A program made the translations under genes and the position numbers. The notes under the pieces are model-generated. The model worked only from the letters and a program-made list of their open reading frames with translations. It made no database searches and was not told the origin of the DNA. Of a DNA stretch of 9,800 bases, positions 1-6,286 are shown piece by piece. The DNA comes from Planctomycetaceae bacterium (GTDB lineage: Bacteria; Planctomycetota; Planctomycetia; Planctomycetales; Planctomycetaceae), in the NCBI GenBank assembly GCA_003503535.1, contig DOCI01000232.1:36074-45873 (forward strand), read 5' to 3'. Position 1 is the first letter of the stretch. Each line of letters begins with the position of its first letter.

Positions 1-317
1 ACGCTGAACACATCGCCAGTTTTCGTTTTAACCACGCCAAAGGAGCCACGATATTCAACCGGCGCTTCGGGCTTAGGATCGAATGACTCATGATGCGGAA
101 ATCCGCCGGGTAAGTTTATCTGAATCACGCTCATGGCACGTGGTTCTATCTTTTTCCCTGAAGCGCCTGCAGTTGGCGAGGTTTCCTCAGCCTGCAATCG
201 AAACAGGTCGGCCATCGACAATCCGAGCGTACCAAGTACACCCGCCTGAAGGACCTGGCGGCGCGGCATCGAGCGGAAACCAGTACAGCCGTGAACAGAA
301 TCATGGGATGAGCTCAT
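1..317 (-). CDS. DUF1501 family Tat-exported protein, N-terminal part (partial)
   Basis: The reverse strand from an ATG at 317 reads without a stop to the window edge, giving the first 105 residues. The start has a good Shine-Dalgarno (AGGA, complement of 326-329) eight bases upstream. Residues 17-30 carry a twin-arginine leader ([15 protein letters not shown]19 and R20), then a hydrophobic stretch ending near LQAEE, so Tat export is predicted. Residues 63-91 contain [10 protein letters not shown] and [14 protein letters not shown], the N-terminal signature of the DUF1501 family, which is very abundant in planctomycetes and distantly related to sulfatase/alkaline-phosphatase-like folds. A common family pattern, GGPSHLD, appears here as GGFPHHE. 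The biochemical function of the family is not established. Family members usually run to about 400-480 residues, so most of the gene lies outside. It points away from the PQQ gene at 628-1932 but shares its strand; 310 bases separate them. Confidence 0.9.
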   Translation of the reverse strand, partial: MSSSHDSVHGCTGFRSMPRRQVLQAGVLGTLGLSMADLFRLQAEETSPTAGASGKKIEPRAMSVIQINLPGGFPHHESFDPKPEAPVEYRGSFGVVKTKTGDVFS

Positions 318-627
318 ATGTTTAGTCCTGCAGATAGTGTAACATGCATATATGACTTTACATAAAAGCAGCCAGTGAAGCAAATTCAAATTCCGGTCGT
401 GAATTTCCCAATGCAGCCTTCCTTGCAGGCTGTCACAACATTCCGCAATTTTCTGAACGAATTCTCGATAGATTATCGATCAAAGAACTGGTGCAAACGA
501 CAGGGAACATTTGATTAGCAGTTGAGGAACGTGTTCCCTATCGACTGCTTGCGGGTGATTGCACAGAAAATGACCGAAATCCCCGTAGACTTCCAGAATT
601 GACATAAGCTGTCATGCAGGCATTCCC
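318..627. other. Gene-free intergenic region with several inverted repeats
   Basis: This stretch between two leftward genes holds no credible reading frame. It should carry the promoter of the DUF1501 gene and the 3' end of the PQQ gene transcript, but I could not fix a convincing -35/-10 pair. It contains a 6-bp stem CAGCCT/AGGCTG at 414-432 and a nested set of inverted repeats at 502-549, listed separately. None is followed by a T tract on the minus strand, so none is a classical intrinsic terminator. Confidence 0.6.
502..549. repeat. Nested inverted repeats (operator- or hairpin-like)
   Basis: Three overlapping dyads are visible. AGGGAACA at 502-509 is matched by TGTTCCCT at 532-539, a perfect 8-bp inverted repeat with a 22-base spacer. 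GGAAC at 526-530 is matched by GTTCC at 533-537 with only GT between. AGCAGT at 517-522 is matched by ACTGCT at 544-549 and encloses the GGAAC dyad. The structures are mutually exclusive or nested, so this could be a protein-binding site or a structured 3' end of the PQQ gene transcript, whose stop lies about 80 bases away. No function is demonstrated. Confidence 0.4.
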
Positions 628-1932
628 TCATTCCGCAGAGAGATCGACTCGAATACATTGATTATCGTTGCGGATGAATGCGCTTTTATTCGCATAGGCA
701 GGGGCACTCCAGACGACATCTCGACCAAAGGCAACATTGGTCGGCTCGATGACTTTCATGGAATCGATTTCTTCATAACCCTCGCGTGAGATTTTCGCGA
801 TGATCAGTTCTCCATGCTCGTTGAAGAGAAAAAAGCGATCTCCATGTTTCACAATGAGAGCCGTGCCGGAACCAAGTGGTCGTTCTGAATGAAGCGGCTC
901 GGTAGTCTCCCAGAGGCGTTCGCCCGTCGGTAAATCGATGCCGTACATTTGGCCGTTCTGATCCAAACCGATTATCGTTTCATCGATCAGAAAAGGTTGT
1001 ACATTCACTGGAGAGATTGCCATACGTGGCTGATCTCGCCAGACCGTTTTGGCTTCCGCTTTTTTGGGATCGAGTTCGATCAAAATATTTTTATTGCTGT
1101 ACCCACCTACGTAGAGCAGATTTTTGTGGTGTAATGGAGACATGATGATTGAACCATTGCTGGCTTCATAAGGTTCTGTCCAGTATTCCTTTCCTGTCTC
1201 TGGATTCACCGAGGAAATTCCTTCAGGATGAGCGAGAACAAGCTGGCGTGTCCCACCTGCATTGATAATGGTAGGGGGAGAATATCCCTGCTCGCGGGAA
1301 GTTAATGTTCGCCAAATCTCGTCGCCGGTTTTCAGGTCGAGTGCGATACAATGACTTCCCTTTCCACCTGCCAATGTGATCAGCTTGTTCCCATCGATGA
1401 GCGGATGAGCGGCATAGCCCCAGAGAGGAGTTTTCGTGTTGTAAACTTCTGGAAGATTCTTCGACCAGATCACGTTGCCGGTTTTGGCTTCGAAGCAAAA
1501 TAGGTTTCCTTCTGCTCCCAGAGTGTAAACATGACCTTTATAAAGATTTGGGGTGCAGCGTGGCCCAGCAGGGTAAGAAATTGAGTATTTAACGGGATAC
1601 TCATGCTTCCAGATTTGTTTGCCTGATTTCTCGTCCAGACACAAAACGCGTTCAGTTCCTGAAAACTGCTTGCGATCAAAGTTGGCAACTTTAACATCAT
1701 CGCTGGTGACATAGTCGGTCACATAGACGCGACCATCTGCAACTGCCGGGCCAGAATACCCTCCGCCAATTTCTGCTTTCCAGAGAATTCGTGGCCCATC
1801 CTCGTTGAATTCAGAAACAATGCCATTTGCTTTCCAGACGTTGTCACGGTTCGGTCCCATCCATTGTGGCCATTCCTCTGCGTGTGCAATTGAATGGAGA
1901 GAAAGCACAAGAAGAAAGGTAAGACGCTGCAT
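628..1932 (-). CDS. Secreted PQQ-like beta-propeller repeat protein (434 aa)
   Basis: This is a predicted exported eight-bladed-type propeller of the PQQ-like/BamB-like superfamily, probably acting in the periplasm as a binding or scaffold protein; no substrate can be named. Residues 1-18 form a Sec signal peptide ending IAHA before EEWPQWMGPNRD, a start typical of planctomycete PQQ-repeat proteins. Propeller repeats of the form (hydrophobic)-D-x-x-[TS]-G-x-x-x-W recur at about 97-111 (LCLDEKSGKQIWKHE), 145-159, 196-210, 241-254 and 331-344. There is no adjacent Cys-Cys pair as found in PQQ-dependent alcohol dehydrogenases, so I do not call a quinoprotein enzyme. The ATG at 1932 is supported by GGAG (complement of 1940-1943) seven bases upstream and by the fit of the signal peptide. 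It is transcribed alone, with a candidate promoter at 1973-2001. Four other cysteines (C98, C146, C195, C426) sit in blade strands. Confidence is high for the fold and low for the role. Confidence 0.9.
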   Translation of the reverse strand: MQRLTFLLVLSLHSIAHAEEWPQWMGPNRDNVWKANGIVSEFNEDGPRILWKAEIGGGYSGPAVADGRVYVTDYVTSDDVKVANFDRKQFSGTERVLCLDEKSGKQIWKHEYPVKYSISYPAGPRCTPNLYKGHVYTLGAEGNLFCFEAKTGNVIWSKNLPEVYNTKTPLWGYAAHPLIDGNKLITLAGGKGSHCIALDLKTGDEIWRTLTSREQGYSPPTIINAGGTRQLVLAHPEGISSVNPETGKEYWTEPYEASNGSIIMSPLHHKNLLYVGGYSNKNILIELDPKKAEAKTVWRDQPRMAISPVNVQPFLIDETIIGLDQNGQMYGIDLPTGERLWETTEPLHSERPLGSGTALIVKHGDRFFLFNEHGELIIAKISREGYEEIDSMKVIEPTNVAFGRDVVWSAPAYANKSAFIRNDNQCIRVDLSAE

Positions 1933-1972
1933 CGGATTGCTCCATCTGGTTCAAAGAATTGAGTTGTCACTG

Positions 1973-2001
1973 ATGATATGCTCCGAATCGTCAAATCACA
2001 A
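1973..2001 (-). promoter_or_regulatory. Candidate sigma70-type promoter for the 628-1932 PQQ gene
   Basis: Read on the minus strand, TTGTGA (complement of 1996-2001) and TATCAT (complement of 1973-1978) are separated by exactly 17 bases. They match the TTGACA and TATAAT consensus at 4/6 and 5/6 positions. The predicted transcript would start near 1966 and leave a leader of about 34 bases before the ATG at 1932, enough for the visible ribosome binding site. A 7-bp inverted repeat, GATATGC at 1975-1981 and GCATATC at 2006-2012, brackets the promoter and could be an operator. Inferred by eye only. Confidence 0.4.
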
Positions 2002-2283
2002 TTCTGCATATCGGATTGCTGATGGCATGGACTCCGTCGACTGTTCATTGACGAAGATGTGTGTATTGGTCTCCCCGTTCTTCACGCCGTTTGAAATGCT
2101 CTGCTCGCGTCATTTGGTATGAAATTGCAACAAATCGAGTCAGTCCCGGTGGCCACTCCACCTGTTATCACTCTTTCGATACAGGGACTCCATGGGGAAT
2201 TGAAATCAATCAATTTACGCATTTGGAGAGATCATCAGAGGTAATTAAGCGTGCTCAGAGCCACTTTGATCCGTAAATAGGTG

Positions 2284-2332
2284 CCTGGGTATTTTACACA
2301 GGGTATGCGAGCCGGAGAGATATTCTCTCTCC
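2284..2332. repeat. Two adjacent short hairpins in gene-free DNA
   Basis: The first hairpin pairs CCTG (2284-2287) with CAGG (2299-2302) and GTA (2289-2291) with TAC (2295-2297) across one G/A mismatch, with a three-base loop. The second pairs GGAGAGA (2314-2320) with TCTCTCC (2326-2332) over a five-base loop; a shifted register, GAGAGA/TCTCTC with a TAT loop, is also possible. No gene ends nearby on either strand, so they are not obvious terminators. They could be part of an unannotated small RNA or be chance. Confidence 0.3.
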
Positions 2333-2521
2333 TCTTACCAGCGAGGTGCAATAATGATGTCCGTTCGCAGGAAGAGCATCGATAATCACAATACAGAGAC
2401 TTCTTGATTTAGAAACGGAACGAAAATCCTGTTGACTTCAAACCTTGGGATTGTCCCATGCTTCGCTACCATAGTTTCAAGACACACGAACGCTCTGTTC
2501 CAACTGAAAAATCAGGGTGAA

Positions 2522-2583
2522 ACTGGCTTTGCCAGTGTATCTTAACTTTATTTTTAGTCTCGACTTGCACTGACGAAGCCAGT
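2522..2583. repeat. Inverted pair of REP-like palindromic elements
   Basis: ACTGGCTTTGCCAGT at 2522-2536 folds as a perfect 6-bp stem with a TTT loop. At 2569-2583 the minus strand reads ACTGGCTTCGTCAGT, which has the same stem size and a TTC loop; its single change at the pair forms a G-U wobble in RNA. The two units match at 13 of 15 positions and lie in opposite orientation. Including flanking bases, 2522-2537 and 2568-2583 form a 16-bp inverted repeat with two mismatches around a 30-base AT-rich spacer. A pair of near-identical palindromes in opposite orientation in an intergenic gap resembles REP/BIME elements. Multicopy status in the genome cannot be seen here; no third copy occurs in the window. 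Confidence 0.5.
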
Positions 2584-2655
2584 GGCACACAACCCGAAGT
2601 TTAAATCGGAACAATCCAATTGTAATAAATTTCCTCACGGCCCGCGGGACTGAAC

Positions 2656-3507
2656 ATGGATGGCAAACAAAACCAAAACCGTTTCGCAATCAGATTATTG
2701 ATCGGCTGCGGTCTGTTTCTGATGCTTAGCGGTTGCTTTCATGTTGTCGTATTTATTATGGAAGGAGATTCCTGGAGTGGTCCAATTTCCTGGCGAAAAC
2801 CGATTCTATTCGGTATTTCGACTGGAGTGACCCTCCTCTCACTTTCCTGGGTAGCGGGACTGGTTCTGACAAAAAAACGCGATTCCTTCTGTTTAAGTAT
2901 TGTTGGAATTTTTCTTGTTGCTGAGGTCATGTTGATTACGATGCAGACTTGGCGGTCTGAGCGTTCCCACTTCAATATCGTTTCAACCTTGAACTTATCC
3001 GTACAATTAACAACCGAATTATTGATAACGATGAGTGTGATTGTGATTGCAGATTTGACGTTGCGATCTTTCGATCGTCTGAATGTCCCGATAGACATGA
3101 AGTGGGCCATCCGTGGCGGAATGAGTTTATTGCTGGCTGGTTGTCTGATCGGTTTCCTCATTCTTGGAATCGGCTACCTTGAGTTGTCGTTTGGGAAAGC
3201 TCCCGAGACATTTGGTGCCAAAGGCGTACTCAAATTTCCGCATGGTATCCCGCTGCACGCAATTCAAATATTACCGCTGATTTCGTGGCTATCAGAGCGA
3301 TTCGGGTATGAAGCTCAAACAAGGGTGATGCTGGTTCAAACCGGGCTTGCGCTGGTTGTCGCCTTCACTGGATTTGGACTGATGCAGACGTTTACAGGAC
3401 GTTCTCGATTTGAAAGCTGGCCCGGCCTTTATCTGTATTGGGGCTTCACTATCGTACTGATTGGTTCATGGCTTATTTCCACAAGAAGTCGATTGATGAA
3501 GCAGTAG
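2656..3507 (+). CDS. Conserved-looking polytopic membrane protein of unknown function (283 aa)
   Basis: The protein is very hydrophobic, with about eight predicted membrane segments near residues 11-35, 49-71, 77-97, 109-134, 152-174, 199-212 (short), 223-245 and 257-275. Motif-like loops stand out: SWRKPILFG at 45-53, MQTWRSERSHFN at 96-107 and KFPHGIPLHAIQILP at 193-207. The charged and His residues R47, K48, R100, H105, H196 and H201 sit at or inside membrane boundaries, which suggests a ligand-binding or catalytic site rather than a passive anchor. I do not recognise a named family; similar uncharacterised membrane proteins seem to exist in planctomycetes and some other bacteria, but this is memory, not a search. 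There is no signal peptide distinct from the first helix. The ATG at 2656 has only a weak upstream GGGA (2646-2649). The downstream SDR gene is 126 bases away on the same strand, so co-transcription is possible but not compelling. Confidence 0.8.
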   Translation: MDGKQNQNRFAIRLLIGCGLFLMLSGCFHVVVFIMEGDSWSGPISWRKPILFGISTGVTLLSLSWVAGLVLTKKRDSFCLSIVGIFLVAEVMLITMQTWRSERSHFNIVSTLNLSVQLTTELLITMSVIVIADLTLRSFDRLNVPIDMKWAIRGGMSLLLAGCLIGFLILGIGYLELSFGKAPETFGAKGVLKFPHGIPLHAIQILPLISWLSERFGYEAQTRVMLVQTGLALVVAFTGFGLMQTFTGRSRFESWPGLYLYWGFTIVLIGSWLISTRSRLMKQ

Positions 3508-3633
3508 GTATCTGTCTCTGTCCCCTCATCCCTGAAAGGAATAGAAAATATCTGATCAGGAATTTGGCTAAGCCGCGGCAATGGCTATAGTCAAATAAAT
3601 GATATTCAACCGCTTATTTACAAAGTATATTTT

Positions 3634-4380
3634 ATGAGTACTCTCGTTTTCGGGGCGACCAGCACAATAGGACATGCACTGATTGAAAATCTCTTGAAAC
3701 GAGGGCAAAAGGTTGTCGCCGCCGGTCGAGATCATCAAAAACTTGATCAACTGGCTGCCAAATTTAGTGTAGCAACACAAATCATAGATTTATCTCAGCC
3801 AGAATCATTCCAATCGGCGGTTTCTTTCACCGTCGATAAATTTGGAAAGCTTGATGGAGTAGTGAATTTAATCGGCAGTTTGTATCTGAATAACTGCAGC
3901 CAAACGTCATTTGAGGATTGGCAGGAAGTGATTGATGTGAATCTGAATTCCTGTTTTCATGTGTTAAAAGCTTCCTTGAAACCAATGCAGAAGACTGGTG
4001 GCTCGATTGTATTTGTAACTTCCGTAGCATCCGAAATTGGAATGTCAAACCACGAAGCCATAGCCGCTGCCAAAGCGGGGGTTGCTGGATTAGCAAGAGC
4101 AACAGCTGCCAGTTATTCAAATCGAAATATTCGAGTCAATTGTGTTGCCCCAGGATTCACCGTCACGGAAATGACTCGAAAAATTTGGGAAAATGATCAA
4201 TCTCGACAACTGTCAGAATCAATGAATCCACTCGGGACATTAGGAGAGCCACAGTATATCTCTTCATGTATTAGTTGGCTTCTGGATGAAGAAAACAAAT
4301 GGGTTAACGGCCAGGTGATCTCTGTCGACGGTGGCATGTCGACCGTGTTGCCTAAACCGAGGGCCAGGTTAAGTTCGTAA
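3634..4380 (+). CDS. Short-chain dehydrogenase/reductase-like protein lacking the catalytic Tyr (248 aa)
   Basis: This is a cytoplasmic Rossmann-fold protein of classical SDR length. The cofactor loop is GATSTIGHA at 7-15, where the usual central Gly of TGxxxGIG is Thr11. AGRDHQKL at 30-37 places Arg32 after the second strand, as in many NADP(H)-using SDRs. NLIG at 78-81 replaces the usual NNAG. Asn103 (DVNLN), Ser130 (FVTS) and Lys147 occupy the active-site positions. The Tyr expected four residues before Lys147 and 13 after Ser130 is Ile143, within the motif HEAIAAAKAG (140-149). APGF (172-175) and NGQVISVDGG (225-234) match the SDR C-terminal half. I recall related SDRs with HEAIAAAKAG, so this looks like a genuine subgroup rather than a sequencing error, but redox activity is doubtful or chemically different. 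No clear Shine-Dalgarno precedes the ATG. A strong hairpin follows the stop. Confidence 0.9.
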   Translation: MSTLVFGATSTIGHALIENLLKRGQKVVAAGRDHQKLDQLAAKFSVATQIIDLSQPESFQSAVSFTVDKFGKLDGVVNLIGSLYLNNCSQTSFEDWQEVIDVNLNSCFHVLKASLKPMQKTGGSIVFVTSVASEIGMSNHEAIAAAKAGVAGLARATAASYSNRNIRVNCVAPGFTVTEMTRKIWENDQSRQLSESMNPLGTLGEPQYISSCISWLLDEENKWVNGQVISVDGGMSTVLPKPRARLSS

Positions 4381-4393
4381 TGGAAGTTTTGCA

Positions 4394-4424
4394 CATGCTA
4401 ATTCTTGATTAAGAATTATGCATG
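4394..4424 (+). terminator. Strong hairpin just after the SDR gene (possible terminator)
   Basis: CATGC (4394-4398) plus TAATTCTT (4399-4406) pairs with AAGAATTA (4411-4418) plus GCATG (4420-4424). This gives 13 base pairs with a single bulged T and a GATT loop. It begins 14 bases after the SDR stop codon, the right place for a transcript end. There is no T tract after it and the inner stem is AT-rich, so it is not a textbook intrinsic terminator; it may instead stabilise the 3' end or bind a protein. Confidence 0.45.
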
Positions 4425-4558
4425 AACATGGATCAGCACAGATTGCAGGGAATCCATCAACCCGTGCATTTAAATATTGAATCCACCAGGATCAAATCTA
4501 AGAAATCACTTTCGCGGTGTATGTATTATTCCACTACAACTCAGTTAAGAAGGTGAGT

Positions 4559-6064
4559 ATGTATTTGAGATACTCTGTGATATTGATAGCACTCTCCTGC
4601 GTTGCTACGTATGCAGATGACTGGCCACGTTTTCGCGGATCCGCTGGTTCTGGCGTTGCCGAAAATTCTGAGTCTCTGCCAGATCAATGGTCTCCGACCG
4701 TGAATCTTGCCTGGAAGTTACCTCTCCCAGGACCTGGAGCGTCCAGTCCGATCATAATTGGTAACAAAGTTATCGTGACATGCTATTCCGGATATGGGCT
4801 TGATCCCAATCATCCAGGCGATATCGAAAATTTAGTTCGCAATCTCCTGTGCGTCGATCTGAGAACAGGCACGTTACTGTGGCAAAATAATGTAAAGGCT
4901 TCGTTACCTGAGGACCTTTACGATCAGTCTGGAGTTTCATCGCACGGGTATGCATCGCACACACCTGTTTACGATGGAGAAAATGTTTACTGTTTCTTTG
5001 GTAAAGGGGGCGTCTATGCCTTTGATCTCAATGGCAACGAACTATGGCATGCGGATGCAGGAAAGGAATCAGATCCTCCTAAATGGGGATCCTCATCAAG
5101 TCCTGTTCTTTACAAGAATACATTGATCATCACTGCTTCAGCCGAAAGTCAGTCAATCATTGGCTTCGATAAACTGACAGGAAAAAAGAAATGGCAACAG
5201 GAAGCAACAGGCTTGGATGGTATGTGGGGCACACCCATATTAGTGGAAGTGGACAGCCAGCGAACAGACCTTGTGATGCTGGTCTCTGGAGAACTCTGGG
5301 GGCTCGATCCAGAAACTGGTAGACTGCGATGGTACTCGGAGGCAACAGGTTCTCAGCAGGCCTATACGAGCGTAATTTCACTTGGACACCAAGTGTTTGC
5401 TTTTTCAGGGCAGGGAAGTCGAAGTTTAACATTAGGGATCGACGGACTGGGAAATATTGAGGACGATTACACTGTGTGGACAAGTTCCGTCAGTGCAACG
5501 TATGCATCGCCCGTACTGCATCAATCAAAAGTGTATGTCGTTTCGAAAGGTATTCTCACAGCTGTAGATAGTAAGTCAGGCAAGCGACTCTTACAAATTC
5601 GCTTAAAAGATTTTCAGCAGACTGGTAACGCTCGTTTTGGCTCACTTGACTATGCATCACCTGTCGTTGTGGATAATCGACTGTTTTATTTGAATGCAAA
5701 TGGACAAGCGTATGTTTTTGGACTGGAGGATGATGTGGAACTGTTGGCGGTCAACAAGATCACGACAGAGAATGAGAACTTCTGGGGTTCACCTGCAGTA
5801 AGCAACGGACGAATGGTGCTGCGGAGTTCGGCGAATCTTTATTGTATTGCAAAAAGTGAAAGCCCCATTGAAAATCAAAAACCAGTGGCGACTGAGTTCG
5901 ATGTCGCTGAATTACAGCAGCATGCCGATAAGCCGCGAAATAATCCCGTCAATGTGATCGATCAGAGCGAAGAATATGCTGATAAGATCATTGATGCTGA
6001 GGGGGAACGAACGAAGAACACTCGTTTAATGCGACCTCGCCGTCCAGTCTCAGTGAGCGATTAA
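4559..6064 (+). CDS. Secreted PQQ-like beta-propeller repeat protein (501 aa)
   Basis: This is an exported propeller of the PQQ-like/BamB-like superfamily, from a different subtype than the one at 628-1932. The ATG at 4559 is preferred over the in-frame ATG at 4517: it follows AAGG (4550-4553) by five bases and gives a clean Sec leader, residues 1-19 (ending CVATYA), before DDWPRFRGSAGSG. Propeller repeats lie near 96-109 (LLCVDLRTGTLLWQ), 153-166, 201-215, 247-261 (WGLDPETGRLRWYSE), 335-347 and 384-398. Residues about 433-501 form a hydrophilic, charged tail beyond the propeller, ending TRLMRPRRPVSVSD, probably disordered. No adjacent Cys-Cys pair or other PQQ-enzyme hallmark is seen, so a binding or scaffold role in the periplasm is likelier than catalysis. 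A GTG at 4553 in frame is a less likely alternative start. It appears to be a single-gene unit, converging on the large gene at 6287-9226. Confidence 0.9.
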   Translation: MYLRYSVILIALSCVATYADDWPRFRGSAGSGVAENSESLPDQWSPTVNLAWKLPLPGPGASSPIIIGNKVIVTCYSGYGLDPNHPGDIENLVRNLLCVDLRTGTLLWQNNVKASLPEDLYDQSGVSSHGYASHTPVYDGENVYCFFGKGGVYAFDLNGNELWHADAGKESDPPKWGSSSSPVLYKNTLIITASAESQSIIGFDKLTGKKKWQQEATGLDGMWGTPILVEVDSQRTDLVMLVSGELWGLDPETGRLRWYSEATGSQQAYTSVISLGHQVFAFSGQGSRSLTLGIDGLGNIEDDYTVWTSSVSATYASPVLHQSKVYVVSKGILTAVDSKSGKRLLQIRLKDFQQTGNARFGSLDYASPVVVDNRLFYLNANGQAYVFGLEDDVELLAVNKITTENENFWGSPAVSNGRMVLRSSANLYCIAKSESPIENQKPVATEFDVAELQQHADKPRNNPVNVIDQSEEYADKIIDAEGERTKNTRLMRPRRPVSVSD

Positions 6065-6201
6065 ACCGTCAGAGCATATTCAAAAATAAATTACAGCGAT
6101 ATCCAGAAGTAAACCCAGCATTTATGAGCGTTTGACGAATTATGCTGCAGGGATTAATCATAACCCCGCGCCCACCCTACCTGGGGAAGTCCATGTTAGC
6201 G

Positions 6202-6286
6202 TCAGCAGATCAGCCTTCTGTACCACGCCTTCGGTCAACTTCTGTTGATCTGATGATCACCGACTCTCGGCTCGATCGTAGGTGAT
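6202..6286. terminator. Overlapping inverted repeats in a convergent intergenic region
   Basis: Between two convergent genes, CAGATCA (6206-6212) pairs with TGATCTG (6246-6252), extended by TCA (6202-6204) with TGA (6254-6256) across one mismatch. A second, overlapping dyad, ATCACC (6256-6261) with GGTGAT (6281-6286), touches the stop codon of the minus-strand gene and encloses a small CCGA-CTC-TCGG hairpin (6260-6270). Such structures could end transcription from both sides, but neither strand shows a following T tract, so the assignment is tentative. Confidence 0.35.

Larger units (their letters stand above)
1933..2655. other. 723-base gene-free region between divergent genes
   Basis: The stretch lies between a leftward PQQ gene and a rightward membrane-protein gene. 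The short open frames here have no recognisable domain or ribosome binding site and look like chance frames. Reading 2010-2280 in other frames on the minus strand gave interrupted peptides with no family I recognise, so no pseudogene is called. What can be supported is the leftward promoter at 1973-2001, two adjacent hairpins at 2284-2332, an inverted pair of REP-like palindromes at 2522-2583, and weak rightward promoter-like hexamers TTTAAA (2600-2605) and TAATAA (2623-2628) with a 17-base spacer. Confidence 0.6.

Noticed and set aside
2061..2276. Open frame of 71 codons on the plus strand in the large gap
   Set aside because: There is no ribosome binding site, the composition (many R, S, H and W) looks like random translation, and no domain is recognised.
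2641..2648. CCCGCGGG palindrome just before the membrane-protein gene
   Set aside because: An 8-bp GC palindrome alone is too likely by chance, and no wider symmetry surrounds it.
3626..3631. TATATT as a -10 box for the SDR gene
   Set aside because: It ends two bases before the ATG, so transcription would start inside the coding region; the -35 match is also poor.
4517..4558. Upstream ATG at 4517 as the start of the second PQQ gene
   Set aside because: It would put 14 residues before the signal peptide and has a weaker ribosome binding site than the ATG at 4559.
628..6064. PQQ-dependent dehydrogenase identity for the two propellers
   Set aside because: Neither sequence has an adjacent Cys-Cys pair or other catalytic hallmark; only the repeat fold is supported.
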